A stretch of 64,000 bases of DNA from Chitinophagaceae bacterium (GTDB lineage: Bacteria; Bacteroidota; Bacteroidia; Chitinophagales; Chitinophagaceae): NCBI GenBank assembly GCA_003168265.1, contig PMSV01000008.1:186001-250000 (forward strand), given 5' to 3'. Shown piece after piece: positions 36,359-47,200 of this stretch. The notes under the pieces were generated by a model, which was not told the origin of the DNA, did not search any database, and saw only the letters and a list, made by a program, of their open reading frames with translations. Every line of letters starts with the position of its first letter. Position 1 is the stretch's first letter. The position numbers were made by a program, and so were the translations under genes.

Positions 36359-38329
36359 ATGAATAGATCTTTCTTCCTGGCTATATGCATGCTGTTTTGT
36401 GCATTAGTTTCAGCTCAGAGTCCTTCCTCAGGATTGGCTGAATTCAAGCCGGTAAAATTCTCAGCGGTCAGTATTAATGACAGTTTCTGGAAACCCAAGA
36501 TCGGTAAGGTGGAATCGGTAACCATCCCGGTATGTATCGACCAAACCGAGGTCAAAACGCCCAGGATCAGGAATTTTGAGATCGCAGCCCATTTGAAGAA
36601 AGGAAAATTCGAAGGGATCTTTTATGACGATTCGGATGTCTATAAAGCGCTTGAGGCCATCAGCTATGTGTTGGCCAATCGCCGGGACAGCGTACTTGAA
36701 AAAAAGGCGGACGAGTGGATCGACATCATCTCAAAGGCCCAATTGCCGGATGGTTATCTCAATACCTATTTTACACTAAATGGCCTGGATAAACGCTGGA
36801 CGGATATGAGCATGCATGAGGATTATAATGGAGGCCATTTGATAGAAGCGGCCGTTGCCTATTATGATGCCACAGGGAAAAGAAAATTATTGGATGTTGC
36901 CATCCGCTTCGCCAATCATTTTGATTCCTTGTTCGGACCGGGGAAAAAGCATTGGGTCACCGGCCACCAGGAATTGGAATTGGCCCTTGTTAAGTTATAC
37001 CAGGTCACAAATGATCGAAAATACCTGAACCTTGCCGACTGGCTACTGAGCGAGAGGGGGCATGGTTATGGAGTCGGATATACTTGGACCGACTGGAAGG
37101 ACACAGCCTATACCCAGGACCTCGTGCCGGTGAAGCAGCAGCAAAAGATAACGGGCCATGCGGTAAGGGCGATGTATATGTATACGGGTGCCGCGGACGT
37201 GGCCGCCGAAACAGGCGATACCGGCTATATGCATGCCATGAAGTCGGTATGGGAGGATGTGGTCTACCGGAATATGTACCTGACCGGAGGAATTGGTTCT
37301 TCCGGGAACAATGAAGGATTTTCAAATGATTTTGACCTGCCCAATGCGGAAGCTTATTGCGAGACCTGTGCCTCGGTAGGCATGGTCTTTTGGAATCACC
37401 GGATGAATTTGCTTACCGGGGAAAGCAAGTATGTTGATGTTCTGGAAAGGACTCTGTACAATGGAGCGCTGGACGGGATTTCTCTTAAAGGGGACCGGTT
37501 CTTTTATGGCAACCCGCTTGCCAGTTCCGGTAAGAACCAGAGAAAGGCATGGTTCGGCACGGCCTGCTGCCCAGCCAATATCGCGAGGCTTATCGCGTCC
37601 CTTGGAAATTATATCTATGCCCAAAACGACCAGGGCATCTGGATCAATCTTTTTGTGGGAAGCAGCAGCAGCATCCCAGTGGGAAAGACCAAAGTTCCGA
37701 TAAGCTTACTGACGGATTATCCCTGGGATGGCCAGGTAAAGATCAGTATTTCCCCCGAAAGAAAAACCAGGTTTGCGCTTCATGTCAGAATACCGGGCTG
37801 GGTTCAGGGAGAGGCTGTCCCGGGCGGCCTATACAGGTTTACGGATACTTCAGGCGTCGCTTATTCCATTCAATTAAACGGGCATGAAATAGCATGCAAA
37901 ATGGAAAAGGGCTATGCCATTATTGAAAGGCAATGGCAGAAAGGCGACCTGGTGAAAATCAGGTTTCCCATGGAGGTCAGGCAGGTGATCAGCCGTAGCG
38001 AGCTTAAGGCAGACGAGGGCAGGGTGGCTTTGCAGCGCGGACCACTGGTCTATTGCGTAGAAGGCGCAGACAACGGCAATAGTGCCTGGAATTTCATTTT
38101 ACCAGTTAATCAACCGATTGCTACTGAAAAAATGAATGTGGAAGGAGAGAGCATTATCGCTTTGACTGCGGAAGTGCCGGAGTTGGCTGTGGATCCTTCG
38201 GGCAAGTCCGTTCAAACGGTCAATAAGCAAATGATCGCTATTCCTTATTATACTTGGTGTAACCGGGGGCGCAATGAAATGCAGGTATGGCTCCCAGTTA
38301 GTTTTAAGAATGTGAGGGTAAATGAATGA
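36359..38329 (+). CDS. GH127 beta-L-arabinofuranosidase (DUF1680), secreted
   Basis: 656 residues from the ATG at 36359, which begins the signal peptide MNRSFFLAICMLFCALVSAQ; an in-frame TTG at 36329 falls in the putative promoter box. The alpha/alpha barrel follows, then a beta-sandwich C-terminal part. The key residues of HypBA1-type enzymes are conserved in order: Glu319 (acid/base position), Glu335-x-Cys337 in AYCETCASVG, and Cys403-Cys404 in TACCPANIAR, the latter supplying zinc ligand and nucleophile. Spacing of the first three (16 and 2 residues) equals that of Bifidobacterium HypBA1 (E322, E338, C340). It is expected to release beta-L-arabinofuranose from arabinosides linked to hydroxyproline. 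It is probably periplasmic. The second GH127-like gene starts 14 nt downstream. Confidence 0.92.
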   Translation: MNRSFFLAICMLFCALVSAQSPSSGLAEFKPVKFSAVSINDSFWKPKIGKVESVTIPVCIDQTEVKTPRIRNFEIAAHLKKGKFEGIFYDDSDVYKALEAISYVLANRRDSVLEKKADEWIDIISKAQLPDGYLNTYFTLNGLDKRWTDMSMHEDYNGGHLIEAAVAYYDATGKRKLLDVAIRFANHFDSLFGPGKKHWVTGHQELELALVKLYQVTNDRKYLNLADWLLSERGHGYGVGYTWTDWKDTAYTQDLVPVKQQQKITGHAVRAMYMYTGAADVAAETGDTGYMHAMKSVWEDVVYRNMYLTGGIGSSGNNEGFSNDFDLPNAEAYCETCASVGMVFWNHRMNLLTGESKYVDVLERTLYNGALDGISLKGDRFFYGNPLASSGKNQRKAWFGTACCPANIARLIASLGNYIYAQNDQGIWINLFVGSSSSIPVGKTKVPISLLTDYPWDGQVKISISPERKTRFALHVRIPGWVQGEAVPGGLYRFTDTSGVAYSIQLNGHEIACKMEKGYAIIERQWQKGDLVKIRFPMEVRQVISRSELKADEGRVALQRGPLVYCVEGADNGNSAWNFILPVNQPIATEKMNVEGESIIALTAEVPELAVDPSGKSVQTVNKQMIAIPYYTWCNRGRNEMQVWLPVSFKNVRVNE

Positions 38330-38342
38330 TCGATAAAAAAGC

Positions 38343-40694
38343 ATGAGCAAAAAATTTATTATTTATTTTTTTCTCCTGACCGGACTTATCCGGCCCTGTC
38401 TCGCGCAGTCGGATGCGGTGATCAGGACTCCCGTGATTGACATGAAGGCAATTGCATTTGATCTTAATGAAATCAGGTTGCTGAAAAGTCCTTTCAAGCA
38501 TGCAATGGAAATGGATGCGGCTTATCTGCTGACCATCGATCCTGACCGGCTGCTATTCCGTTTTTATGAATATGCCGGACTTCCTGAAAAGGGCGTCGTA
38601 TATGGAGGATGGGAGAGCGAGGGGCTTTCCGGACATACTACGGGGCACTATCTTTCTGCCTGTTCTATGATGTTTGCGAGCACAGGGGACAAAAGATTTT
38701 TGGAAAGAGTCAATTATATCGTGACTCAATTAGAAAAATGCCAGAAGGCTAAAAAGACCGGCTATGTGGGCGCCATTCCCGGCCAGGATTCGATTTTCGA
38801 AAAACTGTCAAGGGGTGAAATCAAAACCGGAGGTTTTGACCTAAACGGCGGCTGGTCCCCCTGGTACACAGTTCACAAGCTGATGGCGGGACTGATTGAT
38901 GCTTATATCTATTGCCAAAATAAGACCGCACTCCGTGTAGCGGTCGGAATGGCAGAATGGACTGGTCATATTTTGAAAAACCTCGATAACAGCCAATTGC
39001 AAAAAATGCTGTCCTGTGAATTCGGCGGGATGAGCGAAGTCCTTGCTAATATCTACGCCTGTACGGGAAATCAAAAATGGCTCAGCCTCTCAGGCAAATT
39101 CTACCATAGGGCCATTCTGGATCCATTGGAGGGTGGCAAGGATTCCTTGTCTGGTAAGCATTCCAATACGCAGATCCCGAAAATTATCGGCTGCGCCCGA
39201 CGTTATGAATTGATCGGCGATGTGGCTGAGAAAAAAATTGCCGAAAATTTTTGGGAGATCATGGTCAGTCACCACAGTTACGCAATCGGCGGAAACAGTG
39301 ACCATGAGTACCTGGATGATCCGGATAAATTAAGCGACTACCTAAGCGAAAGCACTTGTGAAACCTGCAACACCTACAACATGCTTAAGCTCACCCGGCA
39401 TCTTTTTTGCTGGCACCCTGACAGCCGGCTGGGCGATTATTATGAACGCGCATTGTATAACCATATTCTTTCCTCTCAAAACCCCCAAAATGGGATGATG
39501 TGCTATTTTGTTCCCCTGAGCATGGGGGCCAGAAAAGAATTCAGCGATTCCTTCAATACTTTCAGTTGTTGCGTAGGCAGCGGCATGGAGAACCATTCCA
39601 AATATGGAGAAGGCATCTATTACCAGGGCAGTGACGGAAGCCTCTATGTCAACCTTTTCATCCCTTCTGAATTAAATTGGAAAAAAAGGAATATCCTTAT
39701 CCGGCAACTTAATGATTTTTCTGCCAGTGATACGGCCCGATTCGAAATGGAAACGTCCAAACCCCTTTCTTTTATCTTCCGTATCCGCAAGCCAGCTTGG
39801 GCTGATTCCGGGATAAGCCTTACTGTTAATGGGAAAATCCGTCCTGTGAATATTGATGCTAACGGCTTTATCGTGGTGACCGGCAATTGGAAGAACCATG
39901 ACAGGATCGAGCTTGTTTTGCCGATGCATATCCATTTGGAGCCGACTCCGGATAATGCAGGAAGGGTTGCGTTACTCTATGGCCCCTTTGTGCTGGCAGG
40001 AAACCTGGGCAATAAGGCACTGGACGAAACTTATGATATACCTGTATTTATCACAGACAACCGTCCCGCTTCGGAGTGGATCAAACCTGTTTCGGGAGCC
40101 GCTTCATTGGTCTTTCAAACCATTGGAACGGGCAGACCCGCTGATGTGACTTTTACTCCGTTTTATGAGAACTATAATGATTTTTACAGCATTTACTGGG
40201 ATATTTTCACCAAAGAAGGCTGGCAAAAAAGGGAGCTTGATTATCTTGAAGAAAAACACCGCCAGAAGGATATTGAGGACAGGACCGTCGACCTGATCAG
40301 GATCGGCGAAATGCAACCTGAAAAGGATCACAGGCTTGAGAGCCAGAACTCATATACCGGCGAGGAGCAAGGTAGGAAATCAAGAGTAGCTCATTCGGGA
40401 GGTTATTTCTCCTTTGATATGAATGTGGATAGCGCCGGAGAAAATGTCTTACTGGTCACCTATTGGGGCGGTGAAAACCACCGCACCCATGAAGTTCTGA
40501 TTGACGGCATGGTCATTGCGACCCAATCCATCAATCACGATCGCCCTAACCGCTTTTTTGATGCAGAATACCCTATCCCCCGAAAACTCAGCGATGGAAA
40601 AAAACAGATTCGGATTAGTTTCCAAACACCGGAAGGCAGGACGGGTGGGGATGTTTTCGGGTGCAGGATCCTGAGAAAAGAGGCCGGAAAATAA
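38343..40694 (+). CDS. Second DUF1680 glycoside hydrolase (GH127/GH146-type), secreted
   Basis: 783 residues with signal peptide MSKKFIIYFFLLTGLIRPCLAQ. The same catalytic set is present as in the previous gene: Glu322 in NSDHEYLDD, Glu340-x-Cys342 in STCETCNTYNMLKL, and Cys409-Cys410 in FSCCVGSG. It is about 125 residues longer, with a C-terminal domain (roughly 620-783) of DUF4986-like type that includes a beta-rich module ending in FGCRILRK. The CNTYNMLKLTRHLF block resembles the GH146 branch of beta-L-arabinofuranosidases, but GH127 and GH146 cannot be separated here by eye. It forms a two-gene unit with the upstream enzyme, likely cleaving complementary beta-arabinosyl linkages. Confidence 0.9.
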   Translation: MSKKFIIYFFLLTGLIRPCLAQSDAVIRTPVIDMKAIAFDLNEIRLLKSPFKHAMEMDAAYLLTIDPDRLLFRFYEYAGLPEKGVVYGGWESEGLSGHTTGHYLSACSMMFASTGDKRFLERVNYIVTQLEKCQKAKKTGYVGAIPGQDSIFEKLSRGEIKTGGFDLNGGWSPWYTVHKLMAGLIDAYIYCQNKTALRVAVGMAEWTGHILKNLDNSQLQKMLSCEFGGMSEVLANIYACTGNQKWLSLSGKFYHRAILDPLEGGKDSLSGKHSNTQIPKIIGCARRYELIGDVAEKKIAENFWEIMVSHHSYAIGGNSDHEYLDDPDKLSDYLSESTCETCNTYNMLKLTRHLFCWHPDSRLGDYYERALYNHILSSQNPQNGMMCYFVPLSMGARKEFSDSFNTFSCCVGSGMENHSKYGEGIYYQGSDGSLYVNLFIPSELNWKKRNILIRQLNDFSASDTARFEMETSKPLSFIFRIRKPAWADSGISLTVNGKIRPVNIDANGFIVVTGNWKNHDRIELVLPMHIHLEPTPDNAGRVALLYGPFVLAGNLGNKALDETYDIPVFITDNRPASEWIKPVSGAASLVFQTIGTGRPADVTFTPFYENYNDFYSIYWDIFTKEGWQKRELDYLEEKHRQKDIEDRTVDLIRIGEMQPEKDHRLESQNSYTGEEQGRKSRVAHSGGYFSFDMNVDSAGENVLLVTYWGGENHRTHEVLIDGMVIATQSINHDRPNRFFDAEYPIPRKLSDGKKQIRISFQTPEGRTGGDVFGCRILRKEAGK

Positions 40695-40736
40695 TAGTAT
40701 AACCCGATTAATTATATTGCAGCCGAATATTAACTC

Positions 40737-41723
40737 ATGAATTTCGATAAATTATTTCAGCAATTCAGAAAAGTGAAGGTGGCCGTGGTCGGGGACGTGA
40801 TGCTAGATACTTATTGGTGGGGCCATGTGGAGAGAATTTCGCCAGAGGCACCGGTTCCGGTGGTGAGTTTTGACAAGAGGGAGCACAGGATCGGCGGGGC
40901 GGCCAATGTAGCCCTCAACGCCGCTTCTTTGGGCGCAAGGGTCAGCATGTTCTCGGTCATGGGAAATGACGATGATGCATTATTACTGAGGGCTCTGATC
41001 TCTAAATTCGATATCGATGCGGAAGGCCTGTTGAGAAGCGATTTGAGGATTACAACCAATAAGACCCGCGTTATCAGCCGCAATCAGCAAATGATGAGAC
41101 TGGACGCCGAAACTACAAAGGATCTTCAGGAAACAGATGAAAAAAGGCTGATCGCCGCGGTCAGTAAATATATTGAGAAGCAGAAGCCACAGGTGTTGAT
41201 TTTTGAAGATTACAATAAGGGCGTGCTGACGGAAAGGGTCATATCTGAAATCACGTCAATTTGTATTTCGAACCAGGTTTTGATTTCGGCGGACCCGAAA
41301 CGAAAAAATTTTTTTACCTATCGGCAGGCTGATATTTTCAAGCCGAATTTAAAGGAAGTGAAAGAGGGATTGAACATGATCGTAGAGGAAGCCCATATGC
41401 CTGTTCTGAAAAATATACATAAACAACTTGCCTCCAGACTTCACCACCGCATTTCCCTGATCACCCTTTCCGAAAAAGGCATATTCTACCAGGAGGGTAA
41501 GCAGGCCAAGATCATTCCATCCCATCTGCGTCATATTTCCGATGTGTCCGGGGCAGGGGATACGGTAATAGCGATCGCTTCTATTGTATATGCTGTGACC
41601 AGGAACCTTCACCTGATGGCAGAATTAGCTAATATCGGGGGGGGATTGGTCTGTGAGGAAGTGGGAACAATGGCTATCAACCGGGAAAGGCTCTTAAGCG
41701 AGTGCAAATTATTGCTGGAATAA
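40737..41723 (+). CDS. hldA: D-glycero-beta-D-manno-heptose-7-phosphate kinase
   Basis: PfkB-family sugar kinase of the ADP-heptose pathway for lipopolysaccharide inner core. 328 residues: N-terminal VAVVGDVMLDTYWWG, RISPEAPVPVVSF, RIGGAANVALNAASLGA, and the C-terminal anion hole and catalytic Asp motif DVSGAGDTVIAIAS. Only the kinase half is present; there is no C-terminal nucleotidyltransferase domain as in bifunctional HldE, so a separate adenylyltransferase must be elsewhere. It lies 42 nt after the GH gene on the same strand but is functionally unrelated. It converges on the PBP gene. Confidence 0.93.
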   Translation: MNFDKLFQQFRKVKVAVVGDVMLDTYWWGHVERISPEAPVPVVSFDKREHRIGGAANVALNAASLGARVSMFSVMGNDDDALLLRALISKFDIDAEGLLRSDLRITTNKTRVISRNQQMMRLDAETTKDLQETDEKRLIAAVSKYIEKQKPQVLIFEDYNKGVLTERVISEITSICISNQVLISADPKRKNFFTYRQADIFKPNLKEVKEGLNMIVEEAHMPVLKNIHKQLASRLHHRISLITLSEKGIFYQEGKQAKIIPSHLRHISDVSGAGDTVIAIASIVYAVTRNLHLMAELANIGGGLVCEEVGTMAINRERLLSECKLLLE

Positions 41724-41744
41724 GAATATCTGACTTCAATTGGT

Positions 41745-44177
41745 TCAATTTCCGTTCTTTTTATCCTTACCCCCAAATATCCTGCTCAGAAATCCTCTTT
41801 TCTTCTCAGGCTTATGATCTGCGGCTGCACTTGCTACCGGCTTGTTGGAATGCTTGTCGTCTTTTTTTGGTTCATTTCCCTGATTCGCTTCTTTCAGAAT
41901 TTTTTCTTCATCAGGAGAAAGCCTGGAATCAATGGGCACTTTCTGGGTAGTTGTATCCATGTACTCGCTTGCATCCCCGTTTCCTACATCCACGCCTTCT
42001 GCTCCAGGAGGAGGAGTGTGGTCGATGATATTGTTATAATCGAAGGATTCTTTCAGATTTTCCGGCTGTACGAATTTGATTTCCCGATCCAGGCCTAGTG
42101 TTTTGTCGGCTAAAGCTTTTTGGAAAAAATATTCCCAGATAGGTAAGGCTGCCCGGCCGCCCTGACCAAGGCCGCCATCCAGGCGGATGAATCGGTCATC
42201 GCAACCAATCCAGACACCCGCCAGCAATTGCGGTGTGTATCCGAAAAACCAGGCATCGGAATTGTCATTGGTGGTCCCTGTCTTGGCTCCCATCTCGGCA
42301 ATGCCCAACCTGTTTCGAAGGCCGATTGCGGTTCCGATATCGGCAGCGCCCTGCATCATTCGGCACATGGTATAGGCAGTACCCTGGCTGATAACTTCTT
42401 TTCTATCCGAATCAAAACGTTCAAGAAGATTGCCGTTCTTGTCTTCGATCCGGGAAAGATAATAGGGCTTGGAACTGAAGCCGCCGGCAGCGAACATGCT
42501 ATATCCCCACATCATCTCGAATAGAGATATTTCGCAGGTTCCCAGTGCGATGGAGGGATAGGGTTCTATTTTTGTCGGTATATTGATTTGCCTGATAAAA
42601 TCAGCAAAACGCTGAGGGCCGACTTGCTTGATGATATAGGCAGAAGCGCAGTTCAGCGAATAAGCCAGGGCACTTGCCATGGAGACCATGGCTCCATTGC
42701 CTTTACACAGGCCTTTGGCTGGGACCATGCCTGAGCCGGGGAAATACTGGGCTGTATTTTCAACCTGTGTTTCTGGCGTAAATCCCGCATCCTCAATGGC
42801 CACGCTATAAAGAAAGGGCTTGATAGAGGACCCTACCTGCCGCTTGGTATTGATATTGACATGGTCGTATTTGAAGGTCTTGAAGTCAATCCCTCCCACC
42901 CAGGCTTTTACTGCGCCTGTAATCGGGTCCATAGCCATGAAGGCGGTCTCCAGCATTTGCCGGTTGTACCTGATAGAATCCATCGGGCTCATCACCGTAT
43001 CTTTTTCCCTCTTGTTGTTCCAGGCGAACACTTTCATCTGGACAGGTTGGTTAAAGGCTTTCAAAATATCGGCATCGCTGAATCCATCATCCTTCATATT
43101 TTGCCAACGATCAGTTTTTCGCATATATCCTTCAAGCACATTTTTATGGTCTACCCATACTGTTCCTTTTCTGACACTATTTTGCCCGCTCAGGACTTTT
43201 TGGAGCACAGGCATATGTTTAGCAACCGCTTCTTCGGCGTAGGTCTGCATTCTCGGATTGATGGTAGTGAATATCCTCAAGCCGTCTTCATAAAGATTAT
43301 AGGACTCTCCCGTTGTGGGATTCTTGTGATCCTTACACCATTTTTTCAGCTCGTCCCGGATCACATCTCTGAAATATGGGGCGAGCCCATTGTTATCGTT
43401 TATTTTTTTAAAGTGGCTGAGATCGATCGGTTTGGATTTGTAAGAATTCGCCTCATCCTCCGAGATGAAATTATTTTTCGCCATCCTGCTGATCACCGTA
43501 TTTCGCCTTTCGATCGAAAGGCGTGGATTTCTTCTGGGATTATAGAGGGTGGGGGCGTTCACCATACCGACAAGCAGGGCCGCTTCATCAACAGTCAGGA
43601 GATCAGGTTCTTTTTGGAAAAATGTTTTAGAAGCGTTGCGTATGCCGAAAACATTCTCGCTAAAAGGCACGGTATTAAGGTAAAGAGCAAGTATTTCTTC
43701 CTTCGTGAAATTCCTTTCCAGTTTTACGGCGATGATCCATTCTTTCAATTTTTCTATTCCCCTCCGCCAGATGTTTTTTGAACCCTGTTCGAGCATGTTC
43801 TTGGCCAATTGTTGAGTAATGGTACTCCCGCCGCCATCATGACCGAACTTCATGATTGCCCGGATAACAGCCCATCCGTCAATACCTGAATGTTCGTAAA
43901 AGCGCTCATCCTCCGTAGCCACCAGGGCATTGATCACATTCTTTGAAATATCCTTGTATTCAACATTGCTTCTATTACCCCTGTCGGTAAAATATTTCCC
44001 CATGCTGGTGCCATCATCGGCATAAACTTCAGAGGCGAGAATGATGGAAGGATTCTCAAGCTGTTTGAGGGAGGGAAGCTTGCCGAACAGATCGAAATTG
44101 ATCATCAAAATGAACAAAATAAGCAGAACCAATCCTGAAAAAAAGACTGTCCAGAAAATCCGAATAGTTTTTGACAT
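41745..44177 (-). CDS. Class A penicillin-binding protein (PBP1a family)
   Basis: Bifunctional peptidoglycan glycosyltransferase and transpeptidase. 810 residues: a short cytoplasmic N-terminus and one TM (about 8-29). The GT51 domain has ATEDERFYEHSGID (catalytic Glu about 89) and GGGSTITQQLAKNML. The transpeptidase domain has SxxK at S450-K453 (VGSSIKPF), SxN at S507-N509 (YSLNCAS) and KTG at 632-634 (AKTGTTNDNSDAWF). The C-terminal tail of about 100 residues is Asp/Pro/Lys rich and of low complexity, ending in a basic stretch. All catalytic motifs are intact. Monocistronic by appearance. Confidence 0.96.
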   Translation of the reverse strand: MSKTIRIFWTVFFSGLVLLILFILMINFDLFGKLPSLKQLENPSIILASEVYADDGTSMGKYFTDRGNRSNVEYKDISKNVINALVATEDERFYEHSGIDGWAVIRAIMKFGHDGGGSTITQQLAKNMLEQGSKNIWRRGIEKLKEWIIAVKLERNFTKEEILALYLNTVPFSENVFGIRNASKTFFQKEPDLLTVDEAALLVGMVNAPTLYNPRRNPRLSIERRNTVISRMAKNNFISEDEANSYKSKPIDLSHFKKINDNNGLAPYFRDVIRDELKKWCKDHKNPTTGESYNLYEDGLRIFTTINPRMQTYAEEAVAKHMPVLQKVLSGQNSVRKGTVWVDHKNVLEGYMRKTDRWQNMKDDGFSDADILKAFNQPVQMKVFAWNNKREKDTVMSPMDSIRYNRQMLETAFMAMDPITGAVKAWVGGIDFKTFKYDHVNINTKRQVGSSIKPFLYSVAIEDAGFTPETQVENTAQYFPGSGMVPAKGLCKGNGAMVSMASALAYSLNCASAYIIKQVGPQRFADFIRQINIPTKIEPYPSIALGTCEISLFEMMWGYSMFAAGGFSSKPYYLSRIEDKNGNLLERFDSDRKEVISQGTAYTMCRMMQGAADIGTAIGLRNRLGIAEMGAKTGTTNDNSDAWFFGYTPQLLAGVWIGCDDRFIRLDGGLGQGGRAALPIWEYFFQKALADKTLGLDREIKFVQPENLKESFDYNNIIDHTPPPGAEGVDVGNGDASEYMDTTTQKVPIDSRLSPDEEKILKEANQGNEPKKDDKHSNKPVASAAADHKPEKKRGFLSRIFGGKDKKNGN

Positions 44178-44289
44178 AAATATCGATTAGCGTGAATCCC
44201 TTCTTGGCTTAGATAGCAAAAACCCTACCCGAAAATAGCGAAAGGATTTGCTTATTAAAAGAGGCGCCGATTAAAGTTTTAATAATTTT

Positions 44290-47200
44290 CTACTGGAATT
44301 TTCCAGGATAGGATGCGTTCAGGAACTTTTTATAACCCATAATGTCCTTATTTGCCTTAAGCAATTCCATATTATCGTAACTGATGATCAGAATGGAATA
44401 CTTACCCTGTGGAAGCCAGGGTATGATATCCATAGGAGCCATTTTCCTGGCTTTCTCAATATAGCTCATCGCCGTATCCGAATTGCCGAACCCTGATATG
44501 GCCACTATTTTCATGGTATCATTCAGCGATATGATTTGTATGTCCAGAGTGAGGTTATAATAGTTTTCCTGATTGTAGCGGTTGAATGCATTTTTGGCCT
44601 CGTTTACATATACAGGGTCGACCTTGTTCAACAATAGACTGACTGTCTGGCCTTTCGCCGGTGCATAGGCAAAAGGAGATTTGAGATTGGCTAGTTGCTG
44701 GCTGATCAGGCGGGCGGAATCGATTTTCTGCTGATTGGCGATTGCAACGTGAGAAGTATCTGTTTTGACCAATCGTTTATTACGGAGCGAATCGGGAAGA
44801 GGAACATAGGTAATGGTCGGTCTTGTGGTTGCAGGCTTATCCTCTGTGTAGACGATGGAGTCGTCTTTAGCCCTTTCGACCTGCAATTTGGTCAGATAGT
44901 CTTCAATTTGCCTGCGGCGGCTAAGCACATCCAGGAAGGTCTGGGCTTTTGCGGCCATGGGGGTCTTTGGATATTTTCTGATCAGGTTGCTGAATTCCAC
45001 TTTCGCAAGACTGTCTGCCTGTGCTCTGACAAAATAGACTCCTTCGATAAAGAGCAACTGAGGGGTCCAGAATTTTTCCCCATAAGCGCTATCCGCCTGT
45101 TTTTTGTTTGCCATGGCTTCCTCGAATCTGCCCTCGATAAAAGCGTTGTAAATATTTTCATATCGTCTCGTAGCTTCTACCCTGGGCGCTTCCTCTGCTT
45201 TTTTGTAGGCATCAGGATAGGCTGCCTTATTTGTCAGTTTGCCATTGGGATAGAGCTGCTCCATCAATTTCAGGATGCGTTGCGCATTCTGCTCATCTCC
45301 CAACTTCTTGTAGCAATAGAACATATTGAATAGCGTCTGTTCCTGAAGACGTGTTTGCGGAAACCTTTTTAGCAGTGAATCATAAAAGCCGATGGCTGTA
45401 AGATATTCCGATAAGCCGTCCTGAAAGGAACTGCCAATTTCAAATTGGGCATGTTCCACCGAATCATTGGATTTTTTGAGTTTTTCTGCTGTAAGGGGCA
45501 GACCCTTCAATAGCGCATCTAGTGTCATCGACTTTGCACTGGCAGCAGCTTGTTGCTCAGCGGCGGAATCCGCAGATTTGTTATTCGCGTTGGACCCGAA
45601 GATCCCTGCTTTGGAAGATACCTGCCAGAAATCGGAATTCTGGCGATTGCCCCATCTGGATCTGAAATCTGTGTATCCTCTCGATTTAAGGGCAGAATTA
45701 TAGAAATACCAATCTGTATTACCACCCGATGAGCCGAAGATATCCGCCGGTGCGTTGTTATTATTGAAAGATACTCCTCCACTGTAATTCTCTTCTTCCG
45801 AAAGGCCCTGTTGCCTTCTCATTTGTTTCAAAATCTTCATCAGGTAGGCATCCCTTTCCGCTTTAGGCATGGCGGCCAGGCGCTGAAGGCTGTCCTGCCT
45901 GTCAATGATATCCATTTCCAAAATAATATGATCCAGAGTTTTCCGCTTTTCAACAAAAGTGAGGGGGTCTTCCACAGCCGAATGATCGGAAGCATCCACA
46001 CTGTCATAATAATTTCTTGCTTTTCGGAAGATCTTGTCACTGTAATACAAATTGCCCAATTGAAGAAAGGCCTTGCTTCTTTGTTGATTCTCCGGGATCG
46101 CGTATTTGACGCATTTCAGCAGCATGGCAATAGCGCCGGTTTTGTTTTTTCTTTCCAGTTCTATCTGTGCCGCAGCATAGTAGATAATATCCCTGTAATT
46201 TTCAAACCTGGCTTTTTTGACCATGCTCATCAAGGCATCGATGTTTTGCTGGATCATCTTGTCATCCACTACCTTATTCTGCCTGATGTAGTAAAGACGG
46301 GCATAAACTTCCATTACGGGATCGAAAGTGTGTTCGTAAGTCTTTTTATAATATTCCTGGGCTTTCTCTCTGTTCTTAGTTTCCTCGTACAATTGAGCGA
46401 CCAGGTATTCCCATCTGTATTTCTCAGTCAGGTCGGTTTCATAAGGGAGCATATTGATCAGGTGCCTCGCTGTACTATCGTAGATATGCTGGGAGTAAAA
46501 TGAAAGAGCCTCCACTTCTTCCAGGTCAGGATAGAGTCTTTTTGGAAACTGCGGATCCTGTTTCATCAGTTCCATGAGTCCGGAGGCCTCCGCATAAAGC
46601 CCTCTCGCTATATAGGTCTTAATCTGCCAGATAAAGGATTCATTTCTGCTGGGAGGGAGAGAAAAAGTCTTTTTCACGATATTCGATTTCTCCTTTGTCG
46701 CAACGATCAGAGAATTGCCCGTTTTTTCAGAACTCACATTGCTGCCGATTGGTATGTCATATCCTCCTTCTTCTTTTGGTGAGAATGCATAGTTGACGAA
46801 CTGAAATGTTATATATGCCGAGTCCAGTTGTTTCCTGTAATAATAAGCCTTACCCATTAGCATATAGAGGTTATCGACCCAATCATTTCTCAGATCATGG
46901 TTCAGAATACCCCCTGTAACTTTCATGATGATGGAGTCCAGGTTTTTTTTATCTTTTGAAGTCACTTCAAGAGAGTAGTCGTAAAAGCTCAGCAGCTTTG
47001 TATAATCGTCTTTGTTCTGCGCCCTGGCCCTGGCTACGATTTCATTCAGCTTAAGGTTGGCGTTGTAATAATAATTGAAATGGGAAACCGTATTTTGTAT
47101 GAAGTGACGGAGTGTCTTGAATTTGGTTTCATCGGTCTTTTCCGCACCCAGTTTGGAGTTCTCATATTTTGCCGGTTTCTTTATATCCATGGATGAATAA

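Noticed and set aside
31079-40694. A classical polysaccharide utilisation locus
   Set aside because: No SusC/SusD-like pair, hybrid two-component sensor or ECF sigma/anti-sigma genes flank the GH127 genes.
42861-43781. 306-codon plus-strand frame opposite the PBP gene
   Set aside because: It overlaps the intact PBP transpeptidase and glycosyltransferase coding region and has no recognisable motif.
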